From positions 42,388,384-42,452,383 of the forward strand of contig NC_037093.1 of assembly GCF_002994745.2 (NCBI RefSeq): DNA of 64,000 nucleotides. The letters are read 5' to 3'. This DNA comes from Rosa chinensis (taxonomy: Eukaryota > Streptophyta > Magnoliopsida > Rosales > Rosaceae). The translations under genes were made by a program, and so were the position numbers. Shown piece after piece: positions 11,889 to 23,998 of this stretch; the first letter of the stretch is position 1; every line of letters starts with the position of its first letter. The notes under the pieces are model-generated. The model searched no databases. It saw only the letters and a program-made list of their open reading frames with translations, and was not told the DNA's origin.

Positions 11889-12650
11889 CCATTGGCATTG
11901 GGTATCGGTACATAGGACACACATGGTTGATGTTAAGACACTTGACAATGCAATCTCCATGATAAAGATGCGAGCAGGGCAGGCGATTAATTGTCTTGTC
12001 CCAACCCTCTTCTTCTCCACAAGAAGCAGTGGCAACATCAATGGGATTCAGACAAATAACACAAGACTGCCTACTTCTTTTCTTGGGTCTGCTACCTTCT
12101 TCTTCTTCTTCTTCTTCCCCTTGAAAACTATCAACTCTCACTTTCTCCAAACCATCAATTGATGATTTAGTTGCAGGAATAAGCTTGGCCCTATATCTCC
12201 ACTTATAACCCTATCTTCAATTGTCCTAGCATAATCGCGATATATGAGCATCGTTCTGTCGCCTATGGTAACATCAATAACGATATCGGGGACGACCACA
12301 TCCACTGCCCGGAATATCTCTTGGATAGATGGCTGTACACATTGTGGCACACCCATGCCGAAAAGATGATCTGCAATCAACTCTGTATAGTAAGACGTCT
12401 CAGAAAATAGCTTGATGATACTAGATGAAAAGACCGACATAGATCTCGTAGCTAAGAGCGTCTATGGTCCGTGAAGATAGACGTCATTATTAACCCGTGA
12501 CCGGATTTCAGTCACCTTGTAGAACCCTAATATGATGGGAAGCAAGCCATTGATGAGAAGCGAGTCGTTCCGTACAAGTTGGGGCGACAAGGGTGAGTCT
12601 TCTTGTTTCGCCATGCAAAAAAAGTCACGAGTTGACTCAGGCATCTCCAT
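11889..12650 (-). pseudogene. RING-H2 finger E3 ubiquitin ligase relic, cut by Copia 1
   Basis: A minus-strand coding region starts at ATG 12650 and leads through a variable N-terminal region to a C-terminal RING: CVIC, then LPCSHLYHGDC, then CP-M-Y-R. RING fingers position an E2 enzyme for ubiquitin transfer. Damage: an in-frame stop at about 12462, a frameshift near 12190 (the correct frame resumes at AKLIPATKSS), and in the RING the last zinc-ligand Cys of the CPxC pair is Tyr. The copy is truncated by Copia 1 just after the RING. The Glu run and basic stretch before the RING (PKKRSR) suggest a nuclear or soluble protein. The exact subfamily is not clear. Confidence 0.8.
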
Positions 12651-13076
12651 GGGGTCTTTGCTTTTTCACCAGTAGTTAGGGTTTTGTAGTAACTAGGTTT
12701 TATTGAAGAGAAATTTTGGTAACGTGCGGTGGGGAAAATAAACGCGGATCTTGTTCTATTAAATGCTGTTGCTATGGATTTCCTAATCCATGCCCATGAG
12801 GACCCCTTTTTATAAAAATGAGCCTAGCAAGCTTATGAGGCTTCGATGTGAGACTTAATCTCGGAATTGAAATCGCTATACTTGATCAAATCCCGCGAGT
12901 CTTGTTCTTGGTTGAAGATACCATCTCATACCCGATCGAGGAGAAATAAATATCAGCTGCAAAGTTGGATAAAATTTTTCTTATAATCCAACTTTGTCAT
13001 TATTTACACATTATTAAGTTTGTGTTGTGTCATTCATTGAAGATTGGTTCGACTCTTGTTACATGAACCAATCAAG
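12651..13076. other. Upstream flank of the RING relic
   Basis: AT-rich sequence with no recognisable gene. It contains a TTTTTATAAAAATG stretch near 12806 that may be an old TATA box. Confidence 0.4.
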
Positions 13077-13653
13077 TGTTAGGATTTAAATTCTCATCAA
13101 TTAGGAAAGGTAAGTCCTAGTTGGACTTGGTTGTCTTCCTAATTGGACATGGTTTATGTCGAAGTTTATTTCTATCAGGAATATAATTTTTTCTCCTGTA
13201 CAAGAAGGTTTGGTTTTTCCTATGACCAATTGGGTTATAATTGGAGTGCCTATATATAGAGAGTATGGGTAGGAAGCCAAGGTATATATGGTTGATACTA
13301 TCATTGGAAAGAGACTGTATATCTCTTGGTAAGGGAGCAGAAATGTCAAGAGTGAGTATAGATCTTGGGTGAGGGATTGAGTTTTTAGAAAATTCTATGA
13401 GTGAGGGTTTACGAGTTTGGGTTATGGTGATTTAGCTCAACTGTATCTTGTACTGTAATTATTCTCATAATGAAGAACTGTGTATCTCTCGGGATGACGT
13501 AGACATGGATTATGTTGAATCTCATTAAATCTCGATGTTTCCTTGTTACTTGTCTTGTGAATGGTTTGTTTACTTTTCCATCGGGATATATGTGAGCCTT
13601 GACAAATGACAGGAGAGATTGTAATTCCCCAGGAGGGATTGCATTCCCTAACA
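13077..13653 (+). mobile_element. Solo LTR (577 bp)
   Basis: It starts TGTTAGGA and ends TCCCTAACA, a perfect TG..CA terminal inverted repeat, and is flanked by the 5 bp duplication tcaag (13072-13076 and 13654-13658). A TATA box (CCTATATATAGAG) lies near 13249, oriented plus. No internal region or second LTR is present, so the element was lost by recombination between its LTRs. Confidence 0.9.
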
Positions 13654-13672
13654 TCAAGAACTTGGCATATTG

Positions 13673-13830
13673 ATCCCTTACAACCAAATGTTCATCTAGT
13701 AATATTTGGTCTTTCTATTCTTAATCCCTTACAACCAAATGTTCATCTAGTAATACTTGGTCTTTCGATTCTTAATCCCTTACAACCAAATGTTCATCTA
13801 GTAATATTTGGTCTTTTGATTCTTAACAAG
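13673..13830. repeat. 51 bp tandem repeat, three copies
   Basis: Three successive units begin atcccttacaaccaaatg at 13673, 13724 and 13775, nearly identical. A single diverged copy of its right part, with its flank, is found near 59141-59240. Confidence 0.9.
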
Positions 13831-15133
13831 CAAGAATCGTATGCCACTTTTTTCTTTACACGCCTGCAGAAAGTGATTAAGGTCAGAACTAAAACATTTA
13901 GCTGACGAAGATTCACTAAAGTGCACACCCCAGCTAGCTGTCGCCACTACTACAAATTTCCCCAAACCCCACTAATTTGAATTAGTCCCTATTGGGACAA
14001 AGCACACTGATAACAGTGGCTAATGGCATCAGCCACTATGCAACCACTAATGAGGAATTAGTCCCCTCTATAGTAGGTGCTATTGGGGCAATAGGCACTG
14101 AAAAAACATCAGTGGAATAACTTCATCCAAAGCAAGACATAATCTAAATCCACACTGATATTAGTAGCTTTGGAATGCCACTCATATCAGTGGCAAATTT
14201 ATGAGGTTGGATTAAAAAAAATAAGGTGCCAATTGGCACCTCTACATTCTGTACTGTACTTTATATGGTATTTTAAAATGTATCATATAATAAATATACT
14301 AACTAAAAATTTACAAGTGTAAATATCAAAATATAAACATAAAAATTCTTCATCCTACAGCTGCAACTCTTCTTTGATACAGACAACCTGCACATTACAC
14401 CAGGTAGTTAGTTCTTATTCTAAAAATTACACAGACCGCCATCTTAACATATAAGACTCACACTTCACATATGGGTAGACCACCATTGAACAAAAACAAT
14501 TATATTACCCAATACAGAAAATTTTAACAAGTTATAGCTTATACATGAAACAATTAGCACCAGACATTCACCTTATTCTAGATAGAGAAATTGATACAGT
14601 TGGTATCCACCAAAACTCAGTAAAGCTTCTAATCTCTTCCTCAGGCTTCTCAGAACTCAATAACTAACTTCATTTCATCAAACTAAGGTTAGACATCTTC
14701 TAATCTAATAAATCAAACTATAATCAATTAATCAAAGTATCAAACCAACTAACTAAGCTCGGAGCCTCACTCATCTTCTAATAATAAAAAAACAACACAG
14801 TGGTACACAAAATTAACTTTTCGTTTCTGATAGATGAACAATCACCCACCAAAAAAAAAAATCACGACTATATGAAGAATTAAGGAAGAAAAAGGAAAAG
14901 CCTTATATTGAACAATCCAAATCTCAATACCAACTCTAATGCAGTTTCTTATCAATTATTCAGAGTATCTAAGTGTCAAACCAAGTAACACAAGAAAAAA
15001 CGTAGCAGAACTGCAGAACCCAAGTAACGAAAGAAAATTCCACAGAAAAAGAGGAGTTTACTTCTTTAGCATGAATCACGACTGTATGAAGGCAAATGAT
15101 ATGCGATTGAAGAAACGATTATGATATGTCTAT

Positions 15134-17398
15134 TGTTAGGTCCATAATTACCTAGTAATTATTCCCCTAATCTTGCACTTTTGCTTAACCTTTGTGTTCA
15201 TTTATATCTATTTATTATGTTTTTTCTTATCATGCTAGGAAATAATGGAAAAACTTGGAAATGCACTAAAAAGTCAATCTTAGGACATTTTCCTGCTACG
15301 GCTAGGAGAAACTGAGCTAGGCAAGGAAGGAGGAGCGGTAGACTGACCAAATGAACTCCAAATGAGTTGAAAATTTCCAGATCTATTTTAGACATCCTAA
15401 GGATCATTTATTATGAATAGTGAAAGAGATAATTCTGAGTGTAAGGTTGTCAAAAGATCGATCCAACTTTCTGACTAAAAGATGAAAACTACAAAACCGG
15501 ACCAGTACGGATTCCGACAGCATTTCCGGCTACACTACGGTGAAATAAGCTCTGAAATTTTACTTGGATGATCTAAACTCATGGAGGAACATTTGGTAGG
15601 AAGAAACCAAAGGCCAATTCCGAAGTCTCGGTGGAGATTCAATTGAAGGAAGAAAAGAGAAGAAAGTACGCAAACAGACAAAAAAATGGGTCAATGGAGG
15701 TCAATGCCGAATTTCCAACCATTTCCAGCCAAGGACATGTGTGGAGGCGATGGAACAGCTATTGACTAGGGTTAAAGAGTTTAGATGGAAAGACTTTAGG
15801 TGTAGGTTATTTTGAAATTCAAAATTTGAAGGATGACAAATGGTCCTCCTCTTACATCTTACACATTTGTCTCCCAATGACCCTTCTACCCTTCATCTTC
15901 TCCACCAAAATATCTATGGGCTTCCTAAGTCATTTTCATGTGTAGTTAAAGATTAGATCCACATTTTGTGCTTACACATTTGTTCTTTACATCTAGCCCT
16001 TCATTCCTTTGATCTCCACACTCCATTCATCACTCTTGGCCTATAAAAACACCCTCCCCTCATGGTGGACGTTTTTCATGTTCTCCTCTCACTTTCTCAC
16101 ACATCTCTTCACACATTTCTCTTAGTTTCATAGCTTTAGTTCATAGTTTCTTAGTTTTGTGTAGAGATAGGTGTATAGCTTCTTGAGTTCTTGGTTTTTC
16201 CTTACCAAGACCGAAGTATCTATACACTTTTGATCAATCACAAATCTAGTTTCACATATTCGAGTCTTGCTCATCATACTTCTAAGAGACTTTGCGGAGT
16301 TGCATGGTGTTTTTGAATCCTTTATCTTATTAGAAACCAAAAATACCATGCTAGGAAACATTTCTCACCTTATTTTGCATCTTGGAGGGTAGAAAGTGTT
16401 CTTAGAGGTACGGTTTGGTTTTTTTTTGGAACCAAACCCGTGGTTATTCCTTCCTTTATCTACTATTTTCTCTCTTAACTTGATACTTTACAAGTTTATG
16501 ACTTTAATTTATGGAACTATGAGTTGTGAGTAGAATAAATTTGGGGCTAGGGTTTAGCCCTAGACGAATTTGTGTACAAACTATGTAGTTAAATTTAATA
16601 TGGATCATGCCATGAATTTTTACTTTGCTAGTTTAATTGTTCATCATTTATGCTTCTTAGATTCATCACCTAAGGTTGGTAAATGTTGATAATTTCATGG
16701 AAGTATGCTAGGCTTGACAAACTTAGTAAACTAAAGCATGTTGCAAATGTAGAAATGGTAATCTTGTGAAATCAAATAAGGTTGCTTGGGTCCTTACAAT
16801 TGAGCTTATCATGTGGATGTGACTTAGGTGTCCGATAATCAAGGGATCTTAGCTTGCATCTACATAGGTCTACTTGTGTCCAATAATCAAGGGGTAGCTT
16901 CAATACATTCTCTAGTATAATTGTTTCTTGGTTACTCGATAATCAAGAGAACCGAGGGGGATTCCATCTTGGCATGAGCATGTTAGATTTGGTTATTTAG
17001 AATTTGCACAAAGGAGGTTAGGTGTGATGCCTTATAACCCCTTTTATCTCATTTGATCAAACCTCTTACACTTTGTTAGTTTATTTTGCTTTTTTGGCAC
17101 TTTAATTTTAATATAGTTAAAATTAATTCAAAAGCCGATTCACTACTATCCATTGTTAATATCACTTTTGGTAGTTAGGCTTCCAAAGGGCCAAAACTAT
17201 TGAACTTGTAAAAAGGTAGACTTTGCATGTTCTTTCTAGGTTTCTTTTCACGGTGATCTAGTTAGGGTAGAGTTACTCAATCCCTTGGGTACGATACTCT
17301 CACTTTACCTTTACTAAAACTTGACCTCCTGTACTTGGGAGTAGGGCACATCATACACAAATTTGCACATATTTTCACACTCAATGATGTCTCCAACA
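15134..17398. mobile_element. Solo LTR or LTR-like element (2265 bp) inside CACTA 2
   Basis: It is bounded by TGTTAGG at 15134 and CCAACA ending at 17398, with 5 bp flanks tctat on both sides (15129-15133 and 17399-17403). There is no second LTR and no coding domain. Near 16840-16945 the phrase TCCGATAATCAAGGG recurs three times in variant form. The length would suit a large Gypsy LTR, but the family is not proven. Confidence 0.72.
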
Positions 17399-17768
17399 TC
17401 TATGCCCAAGGCTTGGCTCATATGTCTGAGATTTGCCCCAAATTGAATTCGACATCAGTCCTTAATCCTAAAATTTGTCCTTATGCAACCTGACACAACA
17501 TTGAAATTCAATCACCGTTAAAAAAGTGGACTGACTATAGTAAGTTATCAGTGAGAAAGTTAAAAGAAGCGGATATACCATATATCCCTACATATACAGA
17601 GAAATCAAAAATTAAACATAATTCTCCACTGACATCACAGCTACCAAATCAAGAGCAGCTTCCTGCCAAAAAGAAAAAATGTAGATTAAATCACATATCA
17701 GTTCCTAATAAAAGGACTTAAAATTAAACGAGATGACATCCTATATCTGGAGAAATTAAGCAATATAT

Positions 17769-18554
17769 CTATAATCTCAATACAGAAGCCAACTTCTCCC
17801 TTCCAGAGGCAATAAGCTTTGTTATGTTCTTACCCTGAACTTCCTTGAGAAGAAACTGAAGCCTGTCATCATCTGCTTCAGCACCAACTATGAAAAAGAT
17901 GAATGTGTTAACACTATGAACATTAAAACCCGACCGTCTACATACACATAACAATCAACTTATCAAAATACACATAACAATCCCGATTTACAATATTAAT
18001 TGCTCTAAGATTCATTGCAGATAGATAATGCAAATACTAGAAACACTTGGGAAAAAGAAGAACTACAAGGTTCAATATGTTGTAATAACAATGGCAAATG
18101 AGTGAAAAATGTATACAAACAAAAGTGCTTCTAAATACAAGTCATGTTAATGCTAAAACAGATTTCAGCGACTCAAAAAGCATAGCATTTAAACCTAATT
18201 CCTCAAGCCCCAATCCATTGTAGTCAGTAATAAATAATAAATCGTTTTCATTGGATTGAGTCTTAAGTAATAACAAACAAAATGCTACGGTAGAGTTACA
18301 AAATAGAAAACGCTATAGCTAAGTCTCAAAATTGAAAACCCACATGGTAAGATAGGAATACATAACATGAATTTTGAAATCAACAACACTAATCGATCAG
18401 AAAGACACAAATTTTGGGCATATGATTAACAACACAATGCGTAAATGAAGCAAAGAGAGCAAAAAGAGGTACCGGCGCCAAGAATGCTCTTGATGTCTTC
18501 TGTTCTGGTCTTGCCCCCCAACACAGCGAGCAAATAAGTAGCGATCACCTTCAT
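17769..18554 (-). pseudogene. RPP2: Captured 60S acidic ribosomal protein P2 gene fragment
   Basis: Exon 1 is 18473-18554: ATG, then MKVIATYLLAVLGGKTRTED (first 20 residues), the conserved P2 N-terminus that forms the dimer of the ribosomal stalk. It ends at a GT donor (18472-18471). Exon 2 begins after an AG at 17887 and reads VGAEADDDRLQFLLKEV and ITKLIASGREKLAS, joining in frame across the intron. The Ala-rich hinge and the acidic GFGLFD tail expected of P2 (about 112 aa) are missing; the frame ends LRL-stop at 17769. The gene lies wholly inside CACTA 2, so this is a transduplicated fragment and not the functional locus. Introns are retained, so capture was at the DNA level. Confidence 0.92.
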
Positions 18555-19060
18555 CTCTGTTTTCACGAGTTACAAAACAGTTAATATCAATCAGAACTGA
18601 ACAGGGAGAGAGAGACAAATCTAACGCCTTATACAGACACAGAGAGATAGAGAAAAAGAGAGAGTACTTAAGAGAGAGAGAGAGAGAGGCTGTGGATCTG
18701 CAGAGTATGAAGAAGGGTGAATTACCACAAGCACCCCAAGCTCTAGGCTCAGGCCCCCCACTGCCCTACCCCATCGAACGCCTTTGAGACCTTGTAGATC
18801 CAAATCGTCGTCGTTGTCGGAGAATGTAACTACAAATCCGCCAATCTACCTAACCCAACCTCGAATCACCAAAGCCTTGAGGTTGCTGTAGGCCTAAAAA
18901 TAACATGGCTTTTGAAACTCTTATCCAGAAAATCAAGCAATTCTGGAGTAACATTCACAAAATTGCATGATAGCGAGAGAGAGACCGGAGAGAGAAAAAG
19001 AGAGAGAGGCAGAGAGCAGGCTAGGGTTTTTAGTCGAAGCAAGTGAATATATACCAAAGA
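18555..19060 (-). other. 5' flank captured with the P2 fragment
   Basis: Contains GA-rich microsatellite runs (18640-18690 and 18970-19015) and no coding similarity that I recognise. It probably represents the P2 5' UTR and promoter or another captured piece. Confidence 0.45.
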
Positions 19061-19334
19061 GGAGAAGTTTGCTGTCTCGACACTACACCATAAGAGTTCT
19101 CAAGAACTCAGCCCAAACATAGGAACCCCGGAGCCCACTTATATTATAATTATAATGCATTGGCACTGTTTCAGTACCAGCATAACCTCTATTCACCCGT
19201 TAGGCACTGATAACAGTGGAAGGAAAAAAAGTCTCACTGATTTTTTAAATTAGTGTGATACTGTTCTCTTTCACACTTATGAGTTTTTAGTGGCTACAAA
19301 AGAGGTGCTATTGGAGAAATTTGTAGTAGTGCGC

Positions 19335-20022
19335 CAGTGTGTCCTGGTCTGCGTGACAGTAAAATTTTAGTATAAATTGATAAGCGCCGCACAAGCACAA
19401 GGCATGCATGAGTGCAGTAGTTAAAAGGGTCCAGGTCACATTGCTATACAAATTAGAGCATGTCTTACCATTTCAATAACCAAAGGCACCTAGAAAAATA
19501 AATCAAAGCATCTATGGAATTCGGAAACATTATCATTTCAAAATTCATAGGTTCTGCCTCAAGCCTAATGGTATCAAAATGTAGGAAGACAGATAACGCA
19601 ATTCAAAGAGAATGAAGTTTAGGAGTTATGAGATGAAATGCAGTCAGGAACATTGAAGAAGCAAATAGTGCAACCAACATTTCTGATCATATTTCAATTT
19701 AAAAGGCGTTTAGACTTGCAAACTACTAGCTTTCCATCATTCTTCTCCTCTTCGTTGCCAACTTTATTGGTAGCTAATGCCCCCCCCCCCCCCTGATGAC
19801 ATCCCAACCTCCAAATATATGAAAGATACACGTGTGAAATAATAATGTACAGTGAAAATTTCCTAGAACTACCATAACAGGAAGTGATTAACTTCTTTCA
19901 GGGTAAGCAGCTTAGCAGTGAGTAAACTCAACAGCTTAACTAGCACTCGATACATGCACTAACAAATATCAAATAACATATACTTCCATGTAATCGGCAT
20001 GGAGGTTGTTACATTTCACACA
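19335..20022. other. Intergenic DNA
   Basis: No gene seen. There is a 15-base run of C near 19784. The part around 19332-19450 (GACAGTAAAATTTT and flanks) resembles 59335-59420, part of a diverged duplication. Confidence 0.5.
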
Positions 20023-20023
20023 A

Positions 20024-20069
20024 GAAAATGCATGGTAGGGACAATTTTCTTGATGTTATAGTAAATCCA
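20024..20069 (+). repeat. 46 bp flanking direct repeat, left copy
   Basis: Identical to 25439-25484. It directly abuts the left LTR of Copia 2, so it occupies the place of a target site duplication, which is normally 5 bp for this class. Confidence 0.9.
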
Positions 20070-20281
20070 ATAGCACAAGGTTGAGTGAATGAATTTTCTA
20101 ATATTAGATTCATCTCACAGTGGAGGTCTATAAAGAAGATTACAGGAATACAATAGGTAAGTGCTGACTACGCAATAATTACAATATATTCTATTCCTAA
20201 CGTTAAGCCATGACTCACGCTAACTACTTAATAATTACAATATATTCTATTCCTAACGTTAAGCCATGACCCACGCTAACA
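20070..20281 (-). repeat. 3' LTR of Copia 2, with a 56 bp tandem duplication
   Basis: Matches the right LTR (25282-25438), but the segment starting actac at 20167 is repeated at 20223. Its inner edge is fixed by the purine tract: the minus strand reads TTGAGGGGGAG directly before TGTTAGCGTG. Confidence 0.93.
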
Positions 20282-20288
20282 CTCCCCC

Positions 20289-21983
20289 TCAAGTTGGCGC
20301 ATACACATCAACCATGCCCAACTTGCTTAGTGAGTCATAAAACACCTTCCTGGAAACTCCTTTGGTAAGTATATCTGCAAGTTGCTCTTCAGTCGGAACA
20401 AAAGGAAAGCTAATAATTTTGGCATCTAGCTTCTCCTTTATAAAGTGACGATCAACCTCCACATGCTTAGTACGATCATGTTGTACTGGATTCTGTGACA
20501 TGTCAATGGCTGCCTTATTGTCACAATACAACTGCATAGTACTTTTGAGTTTGAAACCCAAATCACGTAACAGATTTCTTAGCCACAGCAATTCACACAC
20601 TCTGTGAGCCATACCTCTATACTCGGCCTCAGCACTAGACTGTGCCACAACTTTCTGTTTCTTACTCTTCCACTTAATCAAATTACCTCCCACAAAAGTA
20701 AAGTAACCTGATGTTGACCTCCTGTCTGTAATATTTCCTGCCCAATCTGCATCTGTAAAGCCACAAACCTCAAGGATGTTGTTGTGTTTAGAAAACAATA
20801 CTCCCCTTCCTGGAGCTGACTTCAGGTACTTTAGAATTCTCATAACAACATCCATATGACTTTCACTCGGGTTATGCATGAACTGACTCACCACACTCAC
20901 TGCATATGCAACATCTGGTCTAGTATGAGCCAAATAAATCAAGCGCCCAACTAACCTCTGATAGCGAGCTCGATCAATAAGCACCTGATCTGGATACTCA
21001 GCTAAACAATGATTCTGCTCAATAGGAGTATCAATAGGTCTGCAATCCAACAAACCTGTCTCTGTTAGCAAGTCAAGAACGTACTTCCTCTGGCACAAGT
21101 AGACCCCTTCTCTCCCCCTGGCGAACTCAATTCCTAAGAAGTACTTAAGTTCACCCAAATATTTCATCTCGAACTCAGAGGCTAGCTGTCTCTGCAGTCT
21201 ATCCATCTCAACAGTATCATTGCCAGTGATTACCATATCATCCACATAAATAATTAGAGCTGTTACATTCCCTTGTTGATGCTTGAGAAACAAGGTATGA
21301 TCTAAGTTGCTCTGTTTGTAACCAACCTTCCGCATAAACTGTGAAAATCTCCCAAACCAAGCACGAGGCGACTGTTTGAGACCATACAGAGACATTCTCA
21401 ATTTGCATATAAAATCACCAGGAGAAGCAACTACATACCCAGGTGGAAGGCTCATGTACACTTCCTCGGCTAACTCTCCATGAAGAAATGCATTCTTGAC
21501 ATCAAACTGTCGGAATGGCCAGTTTAAACTAGCAGCAAAAGAGAGCAGAACCCGAATAGTGTTCATCTTGGCAACATGAGCAAATGTTTCATCGTAATCT
21601 ATACCATACATCTGAGTGAACCCCTTTGCTACAAGGCATGCTTTGTACTGATTCACTGATCCATCTACATTATGTTTCACAGTAAACACCCAACGACAAC
21701 CTACAACCTTCTTGCCTTGTGGTGGAGGCACAAGTTGCCAAGTATTGTTCTTCTGCAACGCCTCCATCTCTTCCTCCATTGCCTTCCTCCACTTTGGATC
21801 CCCCAATGCATCCTGCACTCTATTAGGTACTGATACAACAGATATTTGATTCACAAATGATTCATATGACTTAGACAACCTCCTAGTGGACATATAATTG
21901 GCTACTGGGTATTTTGATTTGGCAATAAGAGTAGGTTCATATCTTTTGGCTGATTGACCTCCAGTGGTCCTATTTTGTAACAC
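20289..21983 (-). pseudogene. Copia 2 reverse transcriptase and RNase H
   Basis: A 564-codon open frame. It shows WRKAMEEEMEAL, WVFTVKHNVDGS, FDVKNAFLHG with the first catalytic Asp, YGLKQSPRAWF, IIYVDDMVITG with the Asp pair, then FLGIEFARG, RLVGRLIYL, and the RNase H region GFTDADWAGN, AEAEYRGM, YCDNKAAID and TKHVEVDRHFIKEKL, ending near QLADILTKG. All catalytic residues are present. It is called a pseudogene only because upstream parts of the polyprotein carry stops. Confidence 0.93.
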
Positions 21984-23225
21984 ATATTGCTCAACATTAG
22001 ACTCACTATTGCCAAAACCAGTAGGGGGACATACCTCAAATTAATGATCTTCAGTACCAGGAAGTTGTGGGTCAGGGGTAGAAGTGATGGCAGGAGGGGC
22101 AATTGTGTCTTCAACTGCATGTTCAATGATTGAAACTGGTGCCTGGATGTCTGGAGCTTCCGCTTCTGGAGGTGATGAGCCAATGCTCTCAACTGGATCA
22201 GTCAAAATATCTCATGCCTGTGCAACTTCTTCTCCGCTTTCTGATTCCTCCCTCTCTCCATGATACAGCTCTTCAAAATATGAATTCTCCCCCTGCAGAG
22301 CTGTATCTGATGAGGAAAAATAACTCATGTCCTCAAAGAAAGTAACATCCATAGTGACATAGTACTTTCTGGTTGGTAGATGAAAGCACTTGTACCCTTT
22401 CTGAGAACCTCCGTAGCCCACAAACACACACTTAAGCGCTCGGGCATCCAACTTAGACCGCTAGTTTTTAGGAATATGGACAAAAACAACACAACCAAAG
22501 ACACGAGCTGGAAGATTATGAAATGAAGGTAAGGAAACATGACATGCAAGAACCTCAAATGGAATTTTTCCCCGAAGGACACTAGATGGAAGACGATTGA
22601 TAAGATGGGAGGAAGCATGAATAGCATCGCCCCTAAGATACTTAGGCATATGAGCACTAAAGAGAAGGGCACGAGCCATATCAAGTAAATGACGGTTTTT
22701 TCTTTCAGACACTCCATTTTTCTCTGGTGTTTGTGGACATGTGGTTTGGTGAACAATCCCATGGGTTTTGAAAAACTCTTGGAAAACATGATTAACATAT
22801 TCTCCTCCATTGTCAGAACGAAGGACTTTAATGGTGCTATGGTATTGTGTTTGAACAAGAGAACGAAAAGTTTGAAAAGCTGGAAAGACTTCATCTTTGG
22901 TTTTAAGTAGAGCAACCCATGACAATCTCGTACAATCATCAATAAACAACACAAAATATCTCATACCAAACATAGTAGGGTCTCTAGAAGGTCTCCAAAC
23001 ATCAGAGTGAATCAACTCAAAAGGAATTACACTTTTATTAGAAATACTAGGAGAATAAGTAGCACGATGACTTTTGGCCAAGACACATGTTTCACAATGT
23101 AAAGCAGACTCATCCACACCAATAAACAGAGTAGGCATGGTTTTTCTCATAAGACTAAAAGATGGATGCCCTAAACGACGATGCCACAACCAAATTTCAC
23201 TTAACTTATCAGAATTCGAAGTCAA
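21984..23225 (-). pseudogene. Copia 2 integrase and linker
   Basis: The frame from 23225 begins near the zinc-binding H-H-C-C region (HRRLGHPS, CETCVLAK) and carries the integrase triad: Asp in ELIHSDVW, Asp in VLRSDNGGEY and Glu in EKNGVSERKN. A stop at about 22461 precedes a short frame (22212-22451) with the C-terminal KCVFVGYGGSQKGYKC motif. Further stops at about 22211 and 22040 break the linker to reverse transcriptase. Confidence 0.92.
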
Positions 23226-23267
23226 AGCGGCGCGAGACTGGGCTCCTGGTTTGTCCCCTGCGTATGT

Positions 23268-23880
23268 CTAATCCAGATGGAACAACCTGCCCCTCAGATA
23301 CCCCTGACCAATTAACTCCCTGGTGAGAAGATCCTGAAAAATCACATACATAGGATAAAAGGTTACGGAGCATTTAGACTCAGTATTCAACTGTGGAACA
23401 TATATCAAGTGATGAGACAAGTCAGACACATATAACACATTATGAAGTTCTAAAGTGGGAGTAATACGCACTGACCCTGACCCTAACACAGGAAAAGCCT
23501 CACCATTGGCATTGGTGACATAGGACACTGGTGGGGAAGACAATTTGATAAAATATGATTTATCATAAGTCATATGGTCAGAGGCACCAGAATCAATAAT
23601 CCATGTATCAGAACTAACAAAGTGAGAAACCTTTAAAGCCATAACAATCTTACCACGACCAGCTATAGAGGCTGTAGGAATAGCCCCACCTGCGGTATGA
23701 TGATCCTGTCCAACCACTCCATAGAAATCTGGTTCTTGAACCAATTGAACAGCAGTTGCTTTCGCCTTAGGATGATAACCTTGTTTTTTAGGCTTAAGAT
23801 GCGGGTGCAGTTTCCAACAAGTCTCTCGAACATGCCAATATCATTACAATAAGAACACTGAGGGCGAGGGCAGTGGGTAA
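23268..23880 (-). pseudogene. Copia 2 protease and zinc knuckle
   Basis: The protease active site reads WIIDSGASDHMT. Upstream, at about 23840-23870, a CCHC knuckle begins CSYCNDIG and its His and last Cys lie in the neighbouring frame, so one frameshift crosses the knuckle. A stop at 23268 separates protease from integrase. Confidence 0.88.
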
Positions 23881-23998
23881 ACCCTGGCGGAGGTCCTTGT
23901 TGATGAAGTGGGACCGAATGCTGCTGCTGGAGTAAAGGTGCTGGTGCTTGAATGGCTAGGCTAGGAACTTCAACTTGTGCCTGTTTGAGACTTTCCTG

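Larger units (their letters stand above)
13945..19331. mobile_element. CACTA transposon 2, non-autonomous, carrying an RPP2 gene copy
   Basis: The ends are CACTACTACAAATTT and AAATTTGTAGTAGTG, with a 3 bp duplication cgc at 13942-13944 and 19332-19334. Subterminal repeats (variants of CACTGATAACAGTGG and AATTAGT) occur at both ends, 13980-14200 and 19180-19320. There is no transposase. The interior includes a 2.3 kb solo LTR (15134-17398), a captured ribosomal P2 gene (17769-18554) with its promoter or UTR region up to about 19060, and otherwise AT-rich non-coding DNA. Confidence 0.95.

Noticed and set aside
12806..12865. GATGTGAGAC near a TATA-like stretch, considered as another snRNA promoter
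   Set aside because: The element has a mismatch in its core (GTGAG for GTGGG) and no snRNA sequence follows on either strand.
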